From Rachycentron canadum (lineage: Eukaryota > Chordata > Actinopteri > Carangiformes > Rachycentridae), in the NCBI GenBank assembly GCA_038496675.1, contig CM076667.1, forward strand, positions 18,265,007 to 18,329,006: DNA of 64,000 bases, in the 5' to 3' direction. The position numbers and the translations under genes are program-made. Under the pieces are notes generated by a model. The model was not told where the DNA came from and did no database searches. It was given only the letters and a program-made list of their open reading frames with translations. Shown here in pieces: positions 46,706-59,212 of this stretch; position 1 is the stretch's first letter; each line of letters begins with the position of its first letter.

Positions 46706-48067
46706 GGGTGTAAGTGTTTGGTCTGATATCTGTATGGTACCAGTCGGTGCACAGCGGTGGGAGTGTTGCGTTGAGCGTGTTTGTGGCAGGAACATACTGA
46801 ACGCTCTGGAAAGTACAGGTGGAGCGCTGAAAGATGGGAACGTCAGTCTATGGCGTTCCGATAAACTGATCTTGCCCCTCCGCCTCCTCCGCGCGCCTCA
46901 CTTCTGCTGCAACTCCTCCTCAGAAAATAACACAGGAGCGAGAGAGCTGTGTTTGTGAATTCCCACCGTGGAGAGACTCGAGGAGGAGCACTGAATTATG
47001 GGCGCCCTGATGCAGAATGAAAGGAATATTTCTGAAACTTCCTGCAGAGCAGCTGAGCTCTCCAGGCCCAGTCAACAGAATTTGATTTATGTTTAATTTC
47101 ACTATTTTTCTTTTCCTTGCACCTGACTCCTGGACAATGACAAGGGCCTTGCACAGTCTGCTGCAGCTGTAGGAGAAGGACTGTTTCAATATTGGCTAAT
47201 AATAACTCAGCTTCCTTTCAGTTGCGAGGCATTATCTCCATTTTCTACAAACTATTGTGCATTGAAAATCCATTTTGTGTGCGTTTGGGGCCGTTGCGCT
47301 CATTCTAAACAATCTGTGCACACGTGTAGCTTAATTACAAGTATAAAACAATGATTCTTTTTAATTAAACTGTTTGTCAGGATTTTGACTGTATAACCCA
47401 CGTGCACATGGGCTCCATATGGAGAAGTTTCCACCAACGCCTCCCTGTGGTCCACCACTCAGTTCTGTGGGTTGCAAAAAGACTTTCATCATCTCAGCTA
47501 TAATTGACAAGCTTGTTTTAACTGCGTCTGCACGCAGCCACGGGAACGCTATTTGACATCTGTTGCGGAAGCCATTGGTGTTGCATTACTCATGGTGGTA
47601 GCAATAGATTTTTCTTTTTTTTTTATTTTAAAAAAGCAGTACAGTAATCCAGCTAAACCCTCTCTTTTTATTTCTTCCATCTCAATTTTCTCTCCCTGCA
47701 TCCTCCCTCCCTTTCTCCCTCCCCGCCTCCCTCCCTCCCTCCCTCCTTCCTCCCGCCTACAGTATATTCTGCCTCTCTGATAAAACAGTGAAATTAGAGG
47801 TCATTTTGGTGAGATCCAAAAATAGAAGGCAATCCAAGTTTTCCAGCCACTGGGTCTCTGTGGAGTCTGGTAAAATCAGAAATGTTAGAATGTAATACTA
47901 AAACAATGTTAAGAGACGACACATGGCTCCCTGCCAGTAACACACACAGTGTGCACCTCAGAGACAGAGACACACCCCTTTGGATAACACTGTGTCATCA
48001 GATCCACACGGCTGCACAAACAGCAAGCGTGTCGTTCAGTCAAGTTTAACCTGGATTTAATCAGCCA
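46706..48067. other. Unique noncoding stretch
   Basis: Contains a C/T-rich CCCT-type tract (47695-47757) and repeat-free DNA at 47200-47560. No coding exon found right of the gap. Confidence 0.5.
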
Positions 48068-48342
<275 letters not shown>

Positions 48343-49195
48343 GTGACAAAGCTTGTGAGGGGTAGAGGACAGAGGTGATGGGTGCAGTAAATTCCTCTTC
48401 CTCCTCCTCCTCCCCCTCCTGGACCGAGGCTGTGATGGGGGTGTAATGGAAGTCGAGTGTCACAACAACATTGGCAGGACAGAAATGCAAGGAGATGGGA
48501 GAGGAGCTCAACAGAGGCCGAGGCCAAAAGGGCTGAGCTGTGAGCCAGGGTGAGGGGGAGTCTTTATGAGCTCTTTGGGATGAAGACAGAAATAAATGGG
48601 TGTTTTTCCGCAGAACCTGCCTGCGTGTTGTATGATGTCGGTTTCACTGACCGGGATTTATCAGGAAGCCATTGTTTGTTTATCATCCCACAGTTGCTTA
48701 TAAAACCTCTATTAGTGAGTGAATGCAAATGCATTAATCTCCTTTTTGACCTGCATCATTTTATCTTATTATTTCAGAGGAGAAGGACGAGTTGCCGTTC
48801 ACAATCTTTTCCTGTTATTTATCTGAGGCGCTGAGTCCTTTGTGTGCGATGTTTCCAGTCTAACACTCGTCGGCTCCATGATGCCGCCGGTGCTGTGACA
48901 CTTTTCCCTTTTAGATTTCTTTAGCTCTTCAATTCATGTGAGCGGCACCCTCTCTGTGTTAGTCCACCTATGCTTGTCTTATTTGCTGTAATCAATTTCA
49001 ATGCCTTTTAAATGTATTGATGTTGATGCTTAAGCAAACACAGCAAGCGCATGTGCATTACAGGTGTTCCTACTTTAGTACTTAGCAAACGGTTTAAAGC
49101 ACCAACAGCGGAAACTTTCATAACCTGTTGTGTTATATTCAACCTTCTCACCAAATAGAACAATGATATGGTTTGTTAGAAGCCTGGAGTTTGTA
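48343..49195. other. Unique noncoding stretch
   Basis: A CCT run (48396-48418) lies near the microsatellite. Repeat-free sequence follows to 49195. No coding or RNA signal that can be supported. Confidence 0.5.
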
Positions 49196-49720
49196 ATTTG
49201 GCCGCTGCCAACCATATTTGAAGGAGAAGGTGGAGCTGAGGAGGAATGAGGGGTGGATCTGACCCGCCCTGTACTCTATCCTGATTGTGTGGTACGGTCT
49301 GTCAATCACACGGTAGCCACGCCCCCTAATTCATACCCTGCTTTACGGTCTATTTTCCTTCCTTTCTGACTTCAAACTAGAGACCACAAACTTCAGAAAA
49401 CATTTACTGGCGGCGACCCAAAGTACCCAAATGGTTAGGGCGCGTCCCGGTGTCAAATCCTGGCCGGGTGCGACTCTTTCCTGGATGCCACTCCCCCTCT
49501 CTGATTCCCCATTTTCCTGTCTCTTTCTACTACACAACCAGTATAAAATGCCCAAAAAAGGGCAATTCACACATTTAGTTTGGGTGAATTGGGACCATTT
49601 TCCCATAGATTTCAATACAATCGGACTTTGTTTTACAACCAGTGGCGTTGCCCCCATTAGAATTAAGGTTTAAGGCTCTTCAGCATTGGCTTCACTGACC
49701 CGGAGTCTATGTCCCCATAT
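49196..49720. repeat. Teleost dispersed repeat interrupted by a SINE
   Basis: The left part (tctgtcaatcacacgg, agccacgccccctaatt, ctttacggtctattttcc) and the right part (cccatagatttcaatac, agtggcgttgcccccatt, gcattggcttcactgacc) belong, as I recall, to one common middle-repetitive fish sequence. Between them lies a tRNA-derived SINE, so the host repeat is the older layer. Confidence 0.5.
49411..49561 (+). mobile_element. tRNA-derived SINE, second family
   Basis: A-box-like tggttagggcgcg (49433-49445) and B-box-like ggtgtcaaatcctgg (49450-49464) are close together, with a deletion in the tRNA anticodon region. The body with cccctctctgattcccc and ttttcctgtctctttct and the end tataaaatgcccaaaa fit a fish SINE family distinct from the one at 7801 and 31485. 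Target duplication not found. Confidence 0.6.
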
Positions 49721-50159
49721 ATATACACGTTCACCACTGATTCACACGTCATTCTAATTAACAAGTGATTCAAACATCTCTGAAATTCTACTCAAAGCAT
49801 AGCTACATTTGTTTTTTGCATTTTGTATCGCAGTAAAATTTGACAACCTCCTGAAAATTGGTGCAATTTACGTATTGCTTTCAGACGTTAATGCTTTTCT
49901 GTCACAGTGGGGTTTTTTTCTCTCTTGATGTCGCCGCTATAATTTGTCAACAGACATTTTTAAAAATGTACAGAGGGACTTTTATGCACAAATGTGCAAG
50001 TCGTCTTCACAGTCAGAATCGAAGCAGAAATGCCATCAAGTATAGATGAGACTGATGCAACACATGTATTTTGCCCCTGAAAATATTTTTTGATGGGAGC
50101 CTTTTGATGGGTTAGAGAAAATGTATAATTTTCAAATCCTTCTCATAGTGACTCTTACT
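49721..50159. other. Noncoding stretch, nothing recognised
   Basis: AT-rich sequence with no frame above 65 codons. It may belong to the surrounding nest of repeats, but no motif could be placed. Confidence 0.4.
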
Positions 50160-50440
50160 GTGAAAGGGTACCCTTACTTGTTGGTCTAAGATAGACTGTG
50201 GCATCCAGTCCCCAGTGCCAAAGTTGAATGTCTCACCCTTACTTTTTGCCATGGTGCCGAAAGGTCACTACCTTCGGCGTTGGCACTGGATGTTGGCATT
50301 GGATGTAAATGTCCTGCAGAAACACCGCTATGAACTTGATCCCCTGGAGGGCTCGTCTGATTACGTCATCAAGCAGTAGTGAGAAGGAAAAATAGACATA
50401 TTGTTTGTATGAAGCTGTTCGGCACTGTCTACGGTTAGAG
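50160..50440. repeat. Dispersed repeat with inverted core
   Basis: The motifs ggcatccagtccccagtg, ccatggtgccgaaaggtc and ccttcggcgttggcact match a repeat I recall from fish genomes. Internally catccagtccccagtgcc (50201-50218) is partly mirrored by ggcactggatg (50281-50291). Class unknown. Confidence 0.4.
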
Positions 50441-50623
50441 TTAACCATCATCTGATGTGGTAGCACAGCGGTTTCTAACCTTTTCTAACTTATGCGGACT
50501 TGAAAATTTCAAAAACATTGGCAATCTGCATTAGACCCCATAACAATACTGAGGCCTGGTGATGCCTTCTCAGAGTACTTTTTATTTTAATGACAAGGAT
50601 CGAACATTTATGACTGAACAGAA

Positions 50624-50667
50624 ATCAGGTATGTATATATATATATATATATATTTACATACCTGAT
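50624..50667. other. Perfect hairpin around an AT tract
   Basis: Arms atcaggtatgta (50624-50635) and tacatacctgat (50656-50667) are exact reverse complements around 20 bp of alternating A/T, giving a 44-bp cruciform-capable palindrome. Confidence 0.85.
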
Positions 50668-50689
50668 AGTGTATAATTCCATTCTTGCA

Positions 50690-50790
50690 CCAGAATTGCA
50701 CGGTTTTGCAAATAATGTCAGTCCACTTGCAATACCTTCGCAGTCCACCGGTGGGCCCCAGCCCAGTGATTGGGGACCACTGTAGTAACA
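50690..50790. repeat. Dispersed repeat fragment
   Basis: The string agtccaccggtgggccc followed by attggggaccactgtag is typical of a short middle-repetitive fish sequence. Limits and class uncertain. Confidence 0.35.
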
Positions 50791-52439
50791 GTAGGCCGAC
50801 AGGAGGCAGAAAGAGGTGGAGTGGTTTGATTGTTCTGTTCAAGCAACTGGAGCAGGAACAAAAACACGACAAGGTGTTGCCTTTTTTTTTTCTTTTTTCC
50901 CCAGCCTAGTTCCTAATGACAGCCTGTGAAGAACACAGAACGTAACGTAAACATAAAAGAGCCCTGGTTCAGCCTGAGAAATGGCAGAGGAGAAGAGAAA
51001 GACAGAGCTGGAGAGAAGCTGAGAGGCTCGTTGAGAGGAGAGGGCTGAAGACAACATTTCAGGGCATCGGTAGTGGCACTCTGAAGCAGACTAGGATGGA
51101 GTGATACAAACTTGGTGCACACTGGCGGAGAATAGAAAATATAAGGTCAAAGAGAACAAGGAGACGAATTCTAAAAGGTTATTGTGAGATTATATGTAAT
51201 CAAATTAACATTTGGTCCCAATGAAAATAAATGGATAATAGGTTTAGAAATTGATCGAGCGAGGCACCCCTGCTTTCAAAAAAAGCCTTTACAATGCTGC
51301 AAGGACAGGCCAGGCCAGTCAGTTCCAGTGGTATTCATGCAAATGAAAACTGCTGCAGCTTATTAAATTTCAAGGCCTTGTTTTGCCCTACATTCTCAAA
51401 TGTCGCAGTCAATCTGAAGCCTGAGAGAAATTTCAAACTTGTATCAGAATAAATTTGAACTCTCAGGTAGTCTGTGGTGAAACATGTTTCTATAAGGAGA
51501 GGGAGAGTCTCCAGTAAACACAGTGGGGATATGGAGACACCACTGTGGGTTTATCATCATCTATAAATCAATATTTTGTGTCGCCATGGGCAAAAGAAGG
51601 CATATTTTCATTGTACAGCTGTTACACATTCAATGGGAATCACACTGTGAGAATATAGTGTTGACAGGCAGCACGTAGAGTGGAATAGATCCACTTAACT
51701 GCTGTATTTTTTTGTGAATCAAGTGACATAGCGCCACTTTCCCTCTACCTGTCAGTGATTCATTACCAAACCAAACCAATGGTTTCCTGTCGTTTCCGCT
51801 ATTATCTTGTCGCCAGTGCAGTCTCTGTATTGTTAAAATATATTCCAATCTCCGTGCGCCGTGGCTCACTTATTGTCGAGGTGAAGATTCCCAGGTGAGG
51901 ATGACAGCGACGGCGTCGACACTCAGAGCTGACCCCGCTCCAATTTCCTTCTCGTCACATTTCTGCACAGCGGCACTCATCCGGAGAGAGAAAGGCGGAG
52001 CAGGAGGAGGAGTAGGAGAAGAAGAAGAAGAAGAGGGGAGTCATCCTCCAAATGGAAATGGCCACTTTGAAAGAGAGCCCTAGAAAATGGGCCGTCCCCC
52101 AGTGTAGTTTCATTGGAGATGGGGGCATCAAAGGAGCTCTGCGCTGCTACAGCAAAGGATACTAATGATCCCATGACGCTTGGAAAGGGGTGCTGGAGCG
52201 TTAACCTCGCTCTAGACGACCCATCCTATGTAGGTCAAAATGAATAGGTTCTGCCTCAACACTCCTCTACCTGAAAATGACAGATTCTGTCCTCCTTTTT
52301 TTCCCTGCTTTATCGCAAAATGACAAAGGAGGCTCCCTGGTGACACATCTCTGGGTTTCACTGCTGTTGATGCCACATTCCAAAGGCTTTTCCACCAAAA
52401 CTGCCTTATTCCTCCATCACATAGGTAGAAGATCTTCAA
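50791..52439. other. Unique noncoding stretch
   Basis: A GAA/GAG run (52000-52036) and T-rich DNA near 50882. The block 51640-51960 is repeat-free with somewhat more CpG. No gene seen. Confidence 0.5.
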
Positions 52440-53000
52440 ATCAGTTCGTATAACTCTAAAATATTACAAAAATACACAACATAATTCTACTTTTAGCACA
52501 ATTTACCTTGTTTAAAAGTTTATCTTCCAACATTACTGTGAAGAAACCATTTCAAGTAAATCGTTCAAACCACAATTAGTCATGACGTTCAACCGTGTCT
52601 CTTGAAAATTAACTACTAACTAATTTGCCGTTTAAAATAACTTGCAATACTGTTAAGGTTACCGAAATGTGAATGTAGTTGCAATTATTTTGCTCTCTAA
52701 AAACAATTTGTGGCTGCATTAGGCTACATTATTCTTAAACTCTAATTACTTCTATTTTTCAGATTTCAGTTTTCTAATATTTTGCCAATATTGTTCATCT
52801 ATTTCACACATTTTCAAAGGATATCGTAATAACACTGTTGAGGATTTTACGGCTATAGTATTTTATATATCCTTTTAAATGTTTTTACAAATAATTTATT
52901 AAGGTTTATAATATTTTCAGACATTTTTGTCATAATTCTTTTTAACTTTTGCAGATCATTTTACGTAGGTATTGATGAATGCCGCTTTAAATATTCAGCA
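52440..53000. other. AT-rich island
   Basis: About 560 bp that are visibly poorer in G and C than the flanks, with many ATT/AAT words, no microsatellite and no frame of note. It could be a scaffold-attachment-like region, an old element or plain drift. Confidence 0.45.
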
Positions 53001-56000
53001 AGCTAATGCTAACTTGCATTAGCTTAATGGCCATTGGAGGAGCCTAAACCTGCATGCAGGACATGAACCTGTGTCCAACTATCGCAGCCAACCCACTTTT
53101 ATTTTAATTCTGTGCAGCATAATCATGCAGTAATGCTAATGTAAGCTGAACTTCATTTGGTTAAAGATTTTACAGATTGGCCCTTTAATATGGGACGAAA
53201 TGACTTTCCGAGATGCATCTTTCCCTGGTTTTAAAATGCTCTGTTGATTAGACATACATTTTAAAAGCCTTGTGTGCTTTGATAATTTGATGTGAATAAC
53301 ATCGCATATTGGGAGCATGAATGTAATATTGATTCAGTCACACGTGTTCCCTTGCAACAGCAGAATAAAAGACATTTGTGAAAATTAATGAGCTGATTGG
53401 ATTATGATGCAGTGTAAATTCCCTCATTCAGTTCCCTTATGAGGTAATAATGACACAATTTATTCATACAGACATGTTGCCAGATTAATTTTCCACCAAT
53501 TTTGAACAATTATCATTATTGGGGGGGGGGGGGGTGTTTATTGAAGATAAATGAGGTGACGAAAAGTTTTGTTGGCCTCAGTTCTGATGAATACACAGAC
53601 AGAGCTTCCTTATTAAGCGCCACTTCTAATTCTAAAAGCACCCTCATTCATCATTCATAAAGATTTGTTGTGTGTAGTTATTTTATGTGTTTTTTTTTTT
53701 TTTCAGGCTTTGCTTTTCGGTGCTCAAGGCTTGTTTTCACACAAGGAAAATGCGTCCATTGCAAGATTGGAGAGCCGGTTCCCTCCCCTAGGACTCTTTA
53801 AGGGTGTTTAAAATGCATTCAAAAGATACGTGCTGGTGCTAATGCCCCTGGATGTGCCGCGCATTCGCAAAGAATCAGACTCTCTGCTGTACACGCATTT
53901 GCATAACACACACATGGACACGGGCACGACGCGATATGACAACCACACAATCTAATTTGTCAAAGAAGCGTTCCATCCATGCTGATATTTCCCATTAAGC
54001 ATGGTTTCTGCAGCTTTATTGGTTGCCATGCCAACTCTTGTGTTAACCACGAAGCTAATTAGCAATGTGTCTTGTTTTCCCCTCGCTGTTATCCTCATGT
54101 TTTTATGCATTGGTACACTGCCAGTCAAAAGTTCCTATATTTTAGCTTTTTTTTTTGGGGGGGGCAAAATCTCAAGCTCGGCGCGGCTGTAAATGCTATG
54201 ATTTGTACATGAGAAATAATTATATTTTTTTGGTTTGTTTGTTTTGATTTTCTTTTTTCGGAGATGAGGTTGCTGCCTAATCAACTCAAAATGTCGGACT
54301 CCGATTTTATCAGTCCACGGTTTCCACATTTTGCCGTGCTGCCACAGTCCAGTGTTTTACCCTCCTCAGCCCGAGCACGCCTCTTAACCCCGTCGCGATG
54401 GCTTAATAAAGGTTCCCGAACAGCTACACGACCGATCGGCTCTGCTCCTTGAGTCATCTCTGCACAGTCGAATTTCTCATGCTGACTCTCATTCTGTGAG
54501 TCAACATGAGCTGTGCCTTGATGTCGACTGCAGCCAGCCTTGTGCTACGGCAGCACGAGCAACTTCTGAACTTGTTTGATTTTGTTGTCGATCTGGGTCT
54601 GCCAGACCCCCACCCCCCCTCCTTTTTTTTTGTGATCACAGTCCTTCTCAGTTCAGAGACACGCCGTTCAAAGATACTTTAAGATTTTTTGGCTATTTCT
54701 CTTCAAGACAGTCTTTCATTCCTCTGAGTAATAACAGCTTGCCTTTCCTGTCGTGAGCTGTCATATTGCTCCCATGATGACTGCTGAGTGCCTCGGAGTT
54801 TTCTACCAGCAACGTCAATCGCTGTATTTAAAAACCTAGTAATTGGCAACCTCTCAGATCCTAATGGATCTCTAAAAGTCACACTGCTCAGTTCACTTTG
54901 ACTTAGTCTCTCTTCTCTGTTTTCTAAGTTTAGTGTACTTTGCACACTGAGATTTAACCAAAACACTGACTGCACGTATTGTAGATACACCATATATTAT
55001 ATTTTGTGGACATGAAAATGATATAAATGAACCGATAAGGATAACAAGGGAAACTACCTCACATCTTGTGTACACAAATACTTTTTGCAGAGGTACACTG
55101 TATCTTGTGCATCTTTTCCTCTGCTGTGTACAGCCCAGTAGCTATATCTGTGATTGCATCTCTATGCTGTATGGAGGCATTTCTATACACGGTATACTGC
55201 GTCCAAAAGCGGTCCTGTGATGCAGCAGACTACAGGCTCGAAAGATGCCTGCACTCCAACTCCCTCTTTCCTCTGCAGCTGCAAGACGTTTCCTATCAGT
55301 GCAGATTATTCCCAGCCAGGCCTATAGCTTTCATGTAAATGTCAGTGGCAAAGGCGTGTCAGGAAGATAAAAGCCCAGATAGTAGACCGGCGTCAAGGCA
55401 CATTCAACAATGCGGGGGTAGAGGTAGAGAGCAAGGGATTGTATACGTGTCAGTGCAAGGTATTGACGGATGCTGCACGCTGAGTGCTATAGTCTCCCCG
55501 TGTAAGATTGCAATGCTTTTTTCACCCCCCCCCCCCCCCGATCCAAAGTTTATCTCCCCTAGTTTCAGCTGTCTTTAGTTTGATACGAACTTGTGAGTTC
55601 TGATAAGACTCCCGCAGTGAATGACATCCGTATCCATACCATTACCTTAAGCGTCTTTTGCTTACTGGAGGCAAAAATTTGACGAGGCAAATTAATTCGC
55701 GGGCAATCATCCTTCGAGCGTTGTACAGTGCGGCTCGTGAAGAAACCGTCGCAGTATCTAGGCCGCTGCCCCGTGCCATCAAAATAAATAAAGAAAACAA
55801 GATTAAACAAACTCGCTTTGCGAAGTGAAAATGTCTGGTTTGTGTTTTCCTCTCCAACACTCCCCTCCCACTCAATCAAATTAGAGCCTCGTGCCACCTC
55901 AGCATCATCAGCGAGGGGGCAAGTGAGCTACCACAAGTCTTCGTGTCTCTCTTGACCCGGACAATCCTTTAACCAATGATGCACATGATGCGGTCCTCAG

Positions 56001-56187
56001 CGGGGGGCCGCCACCCTGGCAAGATTCCCTTTCACTCTGAACTCTAAGATGAGGTCGCAACCCGGCTCTCTGAGGGGTCCACGGGCACAGATGGGGCCCG
56101 GTAGCCGCCGCCCGCCGCTGTGTTTGATCTCGGAGCTGTGTTGCAGCGTCTGCGAGGCAGGGCTCTGCTTCTGCATCAGCCTCCTTT
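53001..56187. other. Unique noncoding stretch with hairpin and homopolymers
   Basis: Contains G14 (53521-53534), T-run 53691-53703, T10-G8 (54147-54164), a hairpin at 54476-54510, C15 (55525-55539) and a CpG-rich patch (56040-56160). Frames at 55060-55900 are short and on both strands. No mobile element recognised. Confidence 0.5.
54476..54510. other. Short-loop hairpin
   Basis: Arms ctcatgctgactc and gagtcaacatgag pair at 12 of 13 positions around a 9-nt loop. The stem is too short for a microRNA precursor, and no T-run terminator follows. Confidence 0.6.
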
Positions 56188-56209
56188 AAAAAAAAAAAAA
56201 AAAAAAAAA
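56188..56209. repeat. Poly-A homopolymer, A22
   Basis: Pure A22 followed by caca and a further A-run. No retroposon body was recognised to its left. Confidence 0.9.
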
Positions 56210-57300
56210 CACAAAAAAAACGAGTCTGTGTTTATGTTAACTCGCGATGATTGGTCTCACTGAGCGCCAAGGATAATTACCAAGGGTTCTCCTTTATTGA
56301 ATGGTAATTACAAAAGACAAATAGACTCCGAGCAACTGACTTCCTGAGTAAAACAGCTCTCTCCCAGTGCAGCTGTGGGTGGTGATGCCGCCAAGAGTTG
56401 GTGTGTTTATTGGTGTTGCTAACCTACTCAAAATACTGAAATAAATAGCCAAAAGGTGGCTGATTAAAAAAATGAATGAATGAGGGAAAAATTATACAGT
56501 TCACAGTCTTACTTGACCAGCTTTCTTTATTTTTACTCAACACAAATTGCTCACAGCATAAACGAAGGGTAATAAATCAAGAACCTTCAGCACAGGGTGT
56601 GCTCGCCTTCTGCCATTCTCTGAAATCTGACGATATTACCGGTGAATCTACTCTTGCACAGTTATATTCAAACTTTTTTTTTTTTTTAATCTTCTGACCT
56701 TCAGATTAATATTATAACGACCTTTGACAATCTGCCATTTCCACGGCCGGTCCAATCGCAAGGTATACGGCCAGATATGGAGATAGCACATCAACACTGT
56801 AATTGACTTCTGTCCAGGTCTTGACTGAAGGTCACGCGAGCAGCCAGACAGATGAGTAATTAAAATCTCTTCTGCTCTTTAAGACACTCATTGAAGTCCA
56901 CCCTTCATTTGGAACATCATTAGTCATGCTACAACTGACCCGAGCTTTATATCATGAAACTTCCTGCCGCACATTTGCATTCGCACACAATGTATAATCA
57001 TTAGCAATATCCAAAGTAATTGAAGGTGGCACTTGGGAAATGGTTACCTGACACTGACAAGTGGAGGATGGAGGGTGCTGTCAGTGAGGTGCCAGACTTG
57101 TTACCTTCTTTGCTTCATCAGTCAGAATCTGTCAAAGTGCGACGAACGGCAGGTTAAAGCGTTCCCTTCAACTCGGACTGAACTCTTGTTTCTCCACTTT
57201 GAAAGGGATTAGCGCAAATTCATAATGCATAAATATCTCATCCTCAGTCAAACGGCACGATGCAGGATAACCTGTGCTAATTCGGCTCCAGTGTGAGCGA
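56210..57300. other. Repeat-free block, possible conserved noncoding elements
   Basis: Segments 56230-56340 (ggataattaccaaggg, tggtaattacaaaag) and 56940-57290 (gtataatcattagcaa, caaattcataatgcata) are compact, AT-rich and free of repeats except a T-run at 56672. They have the look of vertebrate conserved noncoding DNA. Not testable here. Confidence 0.2.
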
Positions 57301-59045
57301 CTGTTTACTGAAGGTGGGTCCACGCTCATCAAAGTTAGTCTGATACTTTGATCGCTTTTTTTTTTTTTTAAGCTTCTCTTGAGCCATTTTTACTCTGCGG
57401 AAAGAGAAAACAGCTCCAATCAACACTTAAAATAAAAGTCATGGAAAAGTCAACACTTATTACCAAAGGAACATGTGAGCTGAAATAACAACGAGAGGAC
57501 AGAAAGTTCACAATGCAACGGTACAAAATGTGAGATGAATGCGTGAAAAAGGGGTCTGAAGTCTATAAGAAACTAACTATATGCAACAGATTCTTATGTA
57601 TTTCCATATCATACACTTGTATAAATCAGATGCGGAACCAATTGTAACATCCTCATATTCATTCATACACAAAGCATTTGAATTGTAGATTTGTCAGTAC
57701 ATAAAGAGTATTGCATGGATGAGAATAATACGGGATAAATCCATAATCATAAAGCTAATTCTGAGAAAATTCATTTGGAGAAGGTTTTGAAATGATACAG
57801 ATGTAGTTATTCTGCTTTCTTCCACAAGCCAGCAGCTCTCTTTGTGACTAATTGTTTGGTTTTTCTATTATCTTGTCCCGGCCCTGAATGTGAATGTACA
57901 AGCATCTGTAAACAGAAACAATATGCACACAAACGCACACAAACGTCGGCTGAAATACCCAAGAACATCTACCAACACATACACACACGCACGAAATGCT
58001 AAAACAAAGCAAAGCACTGGCATAACCAGCAGCTGTGTCCCTGTGTTCTCGGTGAAATTGTTAGCTGTCGACATGGTTCTGCAACAGCAGCGCCAAGACA
58101 AACTTTTACCTCTATTGTACTTGGCAAATGAAGTGATTGTGCTTCCGATTTTGAAACAACACACCCATAACTGGGAAAGAGACAACAAAAACGCACCCGC
58201 ACGTACGGGCAATCACACAGACAGCTCTGGTCTGGCCGGCTGTGGTGAGTGAAGGGAGAATGGACACATCACAGCAGCCCGCGGTGCTGATGGAGCCTGG
58301 CCCATCCGTGGCCTTGCCAATCTGTCATCCACTGCAGGGCACACACACACACACACACACAAAGGCGCACAAGTCCGCACACAGCCTGCCAGCCAGCCCA
58401 TGAATCAGTCATCTCCTGCTCTTCCGCGACCTCCACTCACCGCCGTTCGTTGCCTGACTGACAAAAGCAGCAGGCTGGCCTGCCACAGCTCCGCTGCCCC
58501 TCCTCTCCGCAGGAACCTGTTTGGAATAGCCACTCTTTGATTCCTGCATGACCCAGAGGCTCAATTCAGGCTTCAGGTCCGCTTCCCTGCCCGGCAGTGT
58601 CGCCGCCAGGTCTCACTAGTCCGCATGCCGACTTTTCTTTTTTTTTTTTTAGGCGCATTCTCGCTTGGTATACTTGGGCAGGTGGGGACAATGGCATTTA
58701 AGCTCGGGTGGCGTGAAATCTTCTTTCGGGGAAACTGCAGGGTGGCATGTTTGGAGCAAAACAACAACAACAACAACAAAAAAAAAACTAAAGCGTTTAT
58801 GAGTATGAAGAAGCACATACTGGGATCTGGTGGCCAGCGGCTTGTTATGCCCAGAAAGCCAAGCCAAACAAGATAAACTGAGGGTAAAAGTCACATTCAG
58901 CCCCTTTTCAATGTGTATTAACAGCAGTGTAGATAAGTCACAGCAGAGAACTCAATAATGATTAGCATCAGGAATGCTACGGGGGTGGTCAGGGTTATTT
59001 AGCCGACCACCCACCTCTACCCCCCGCGGCACCCACCAAATCTCT
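57301..59045. other. Unique noncoding stretch
   Basis: T-run at 57358-57369, an AC microsatellite (58340-58361) and a CAA run (58761-58779). The open frames around 57870-58250 on both strands overlap each other and show no domain. Confidence 0.5.
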
Positions 59046-59173
59046 GACCTGGCAGGATGACAGGTTACGAAAACTTTGTCCAATTAACAAGCTGCGCGTG
59101 AGTCCATGTGACTTTTGTTTACAAGCTCTGGTTGGCTTATAATTGGGCAGTGCCGATCTAAATGAAGCCGAGT

Positions 59174-59207
<34 letters not shown>
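59046..59207 (+). repeat. Poly-A-ended element, copy 2 of a pair
   Basis: Shares acctggcaggatgacagg, gttacgaaaac, gtccaattaacaagctgc, cttttgttt and ataattggg in order with the copy at 44434-44565 and ends in A32 (59176-59207). It carries about 16 bp more between aagctgc and cttttgttt. The same reservations about class apply. Confidence 0.5.

Positions 59208-59212
<5 letters not shown>

Noticed and set aside
46198..46958. Long open frames of 150-233 codons on both strands
   Set aside because: They exist only because the 398-base N run and the GT repeat contain no stop codons.
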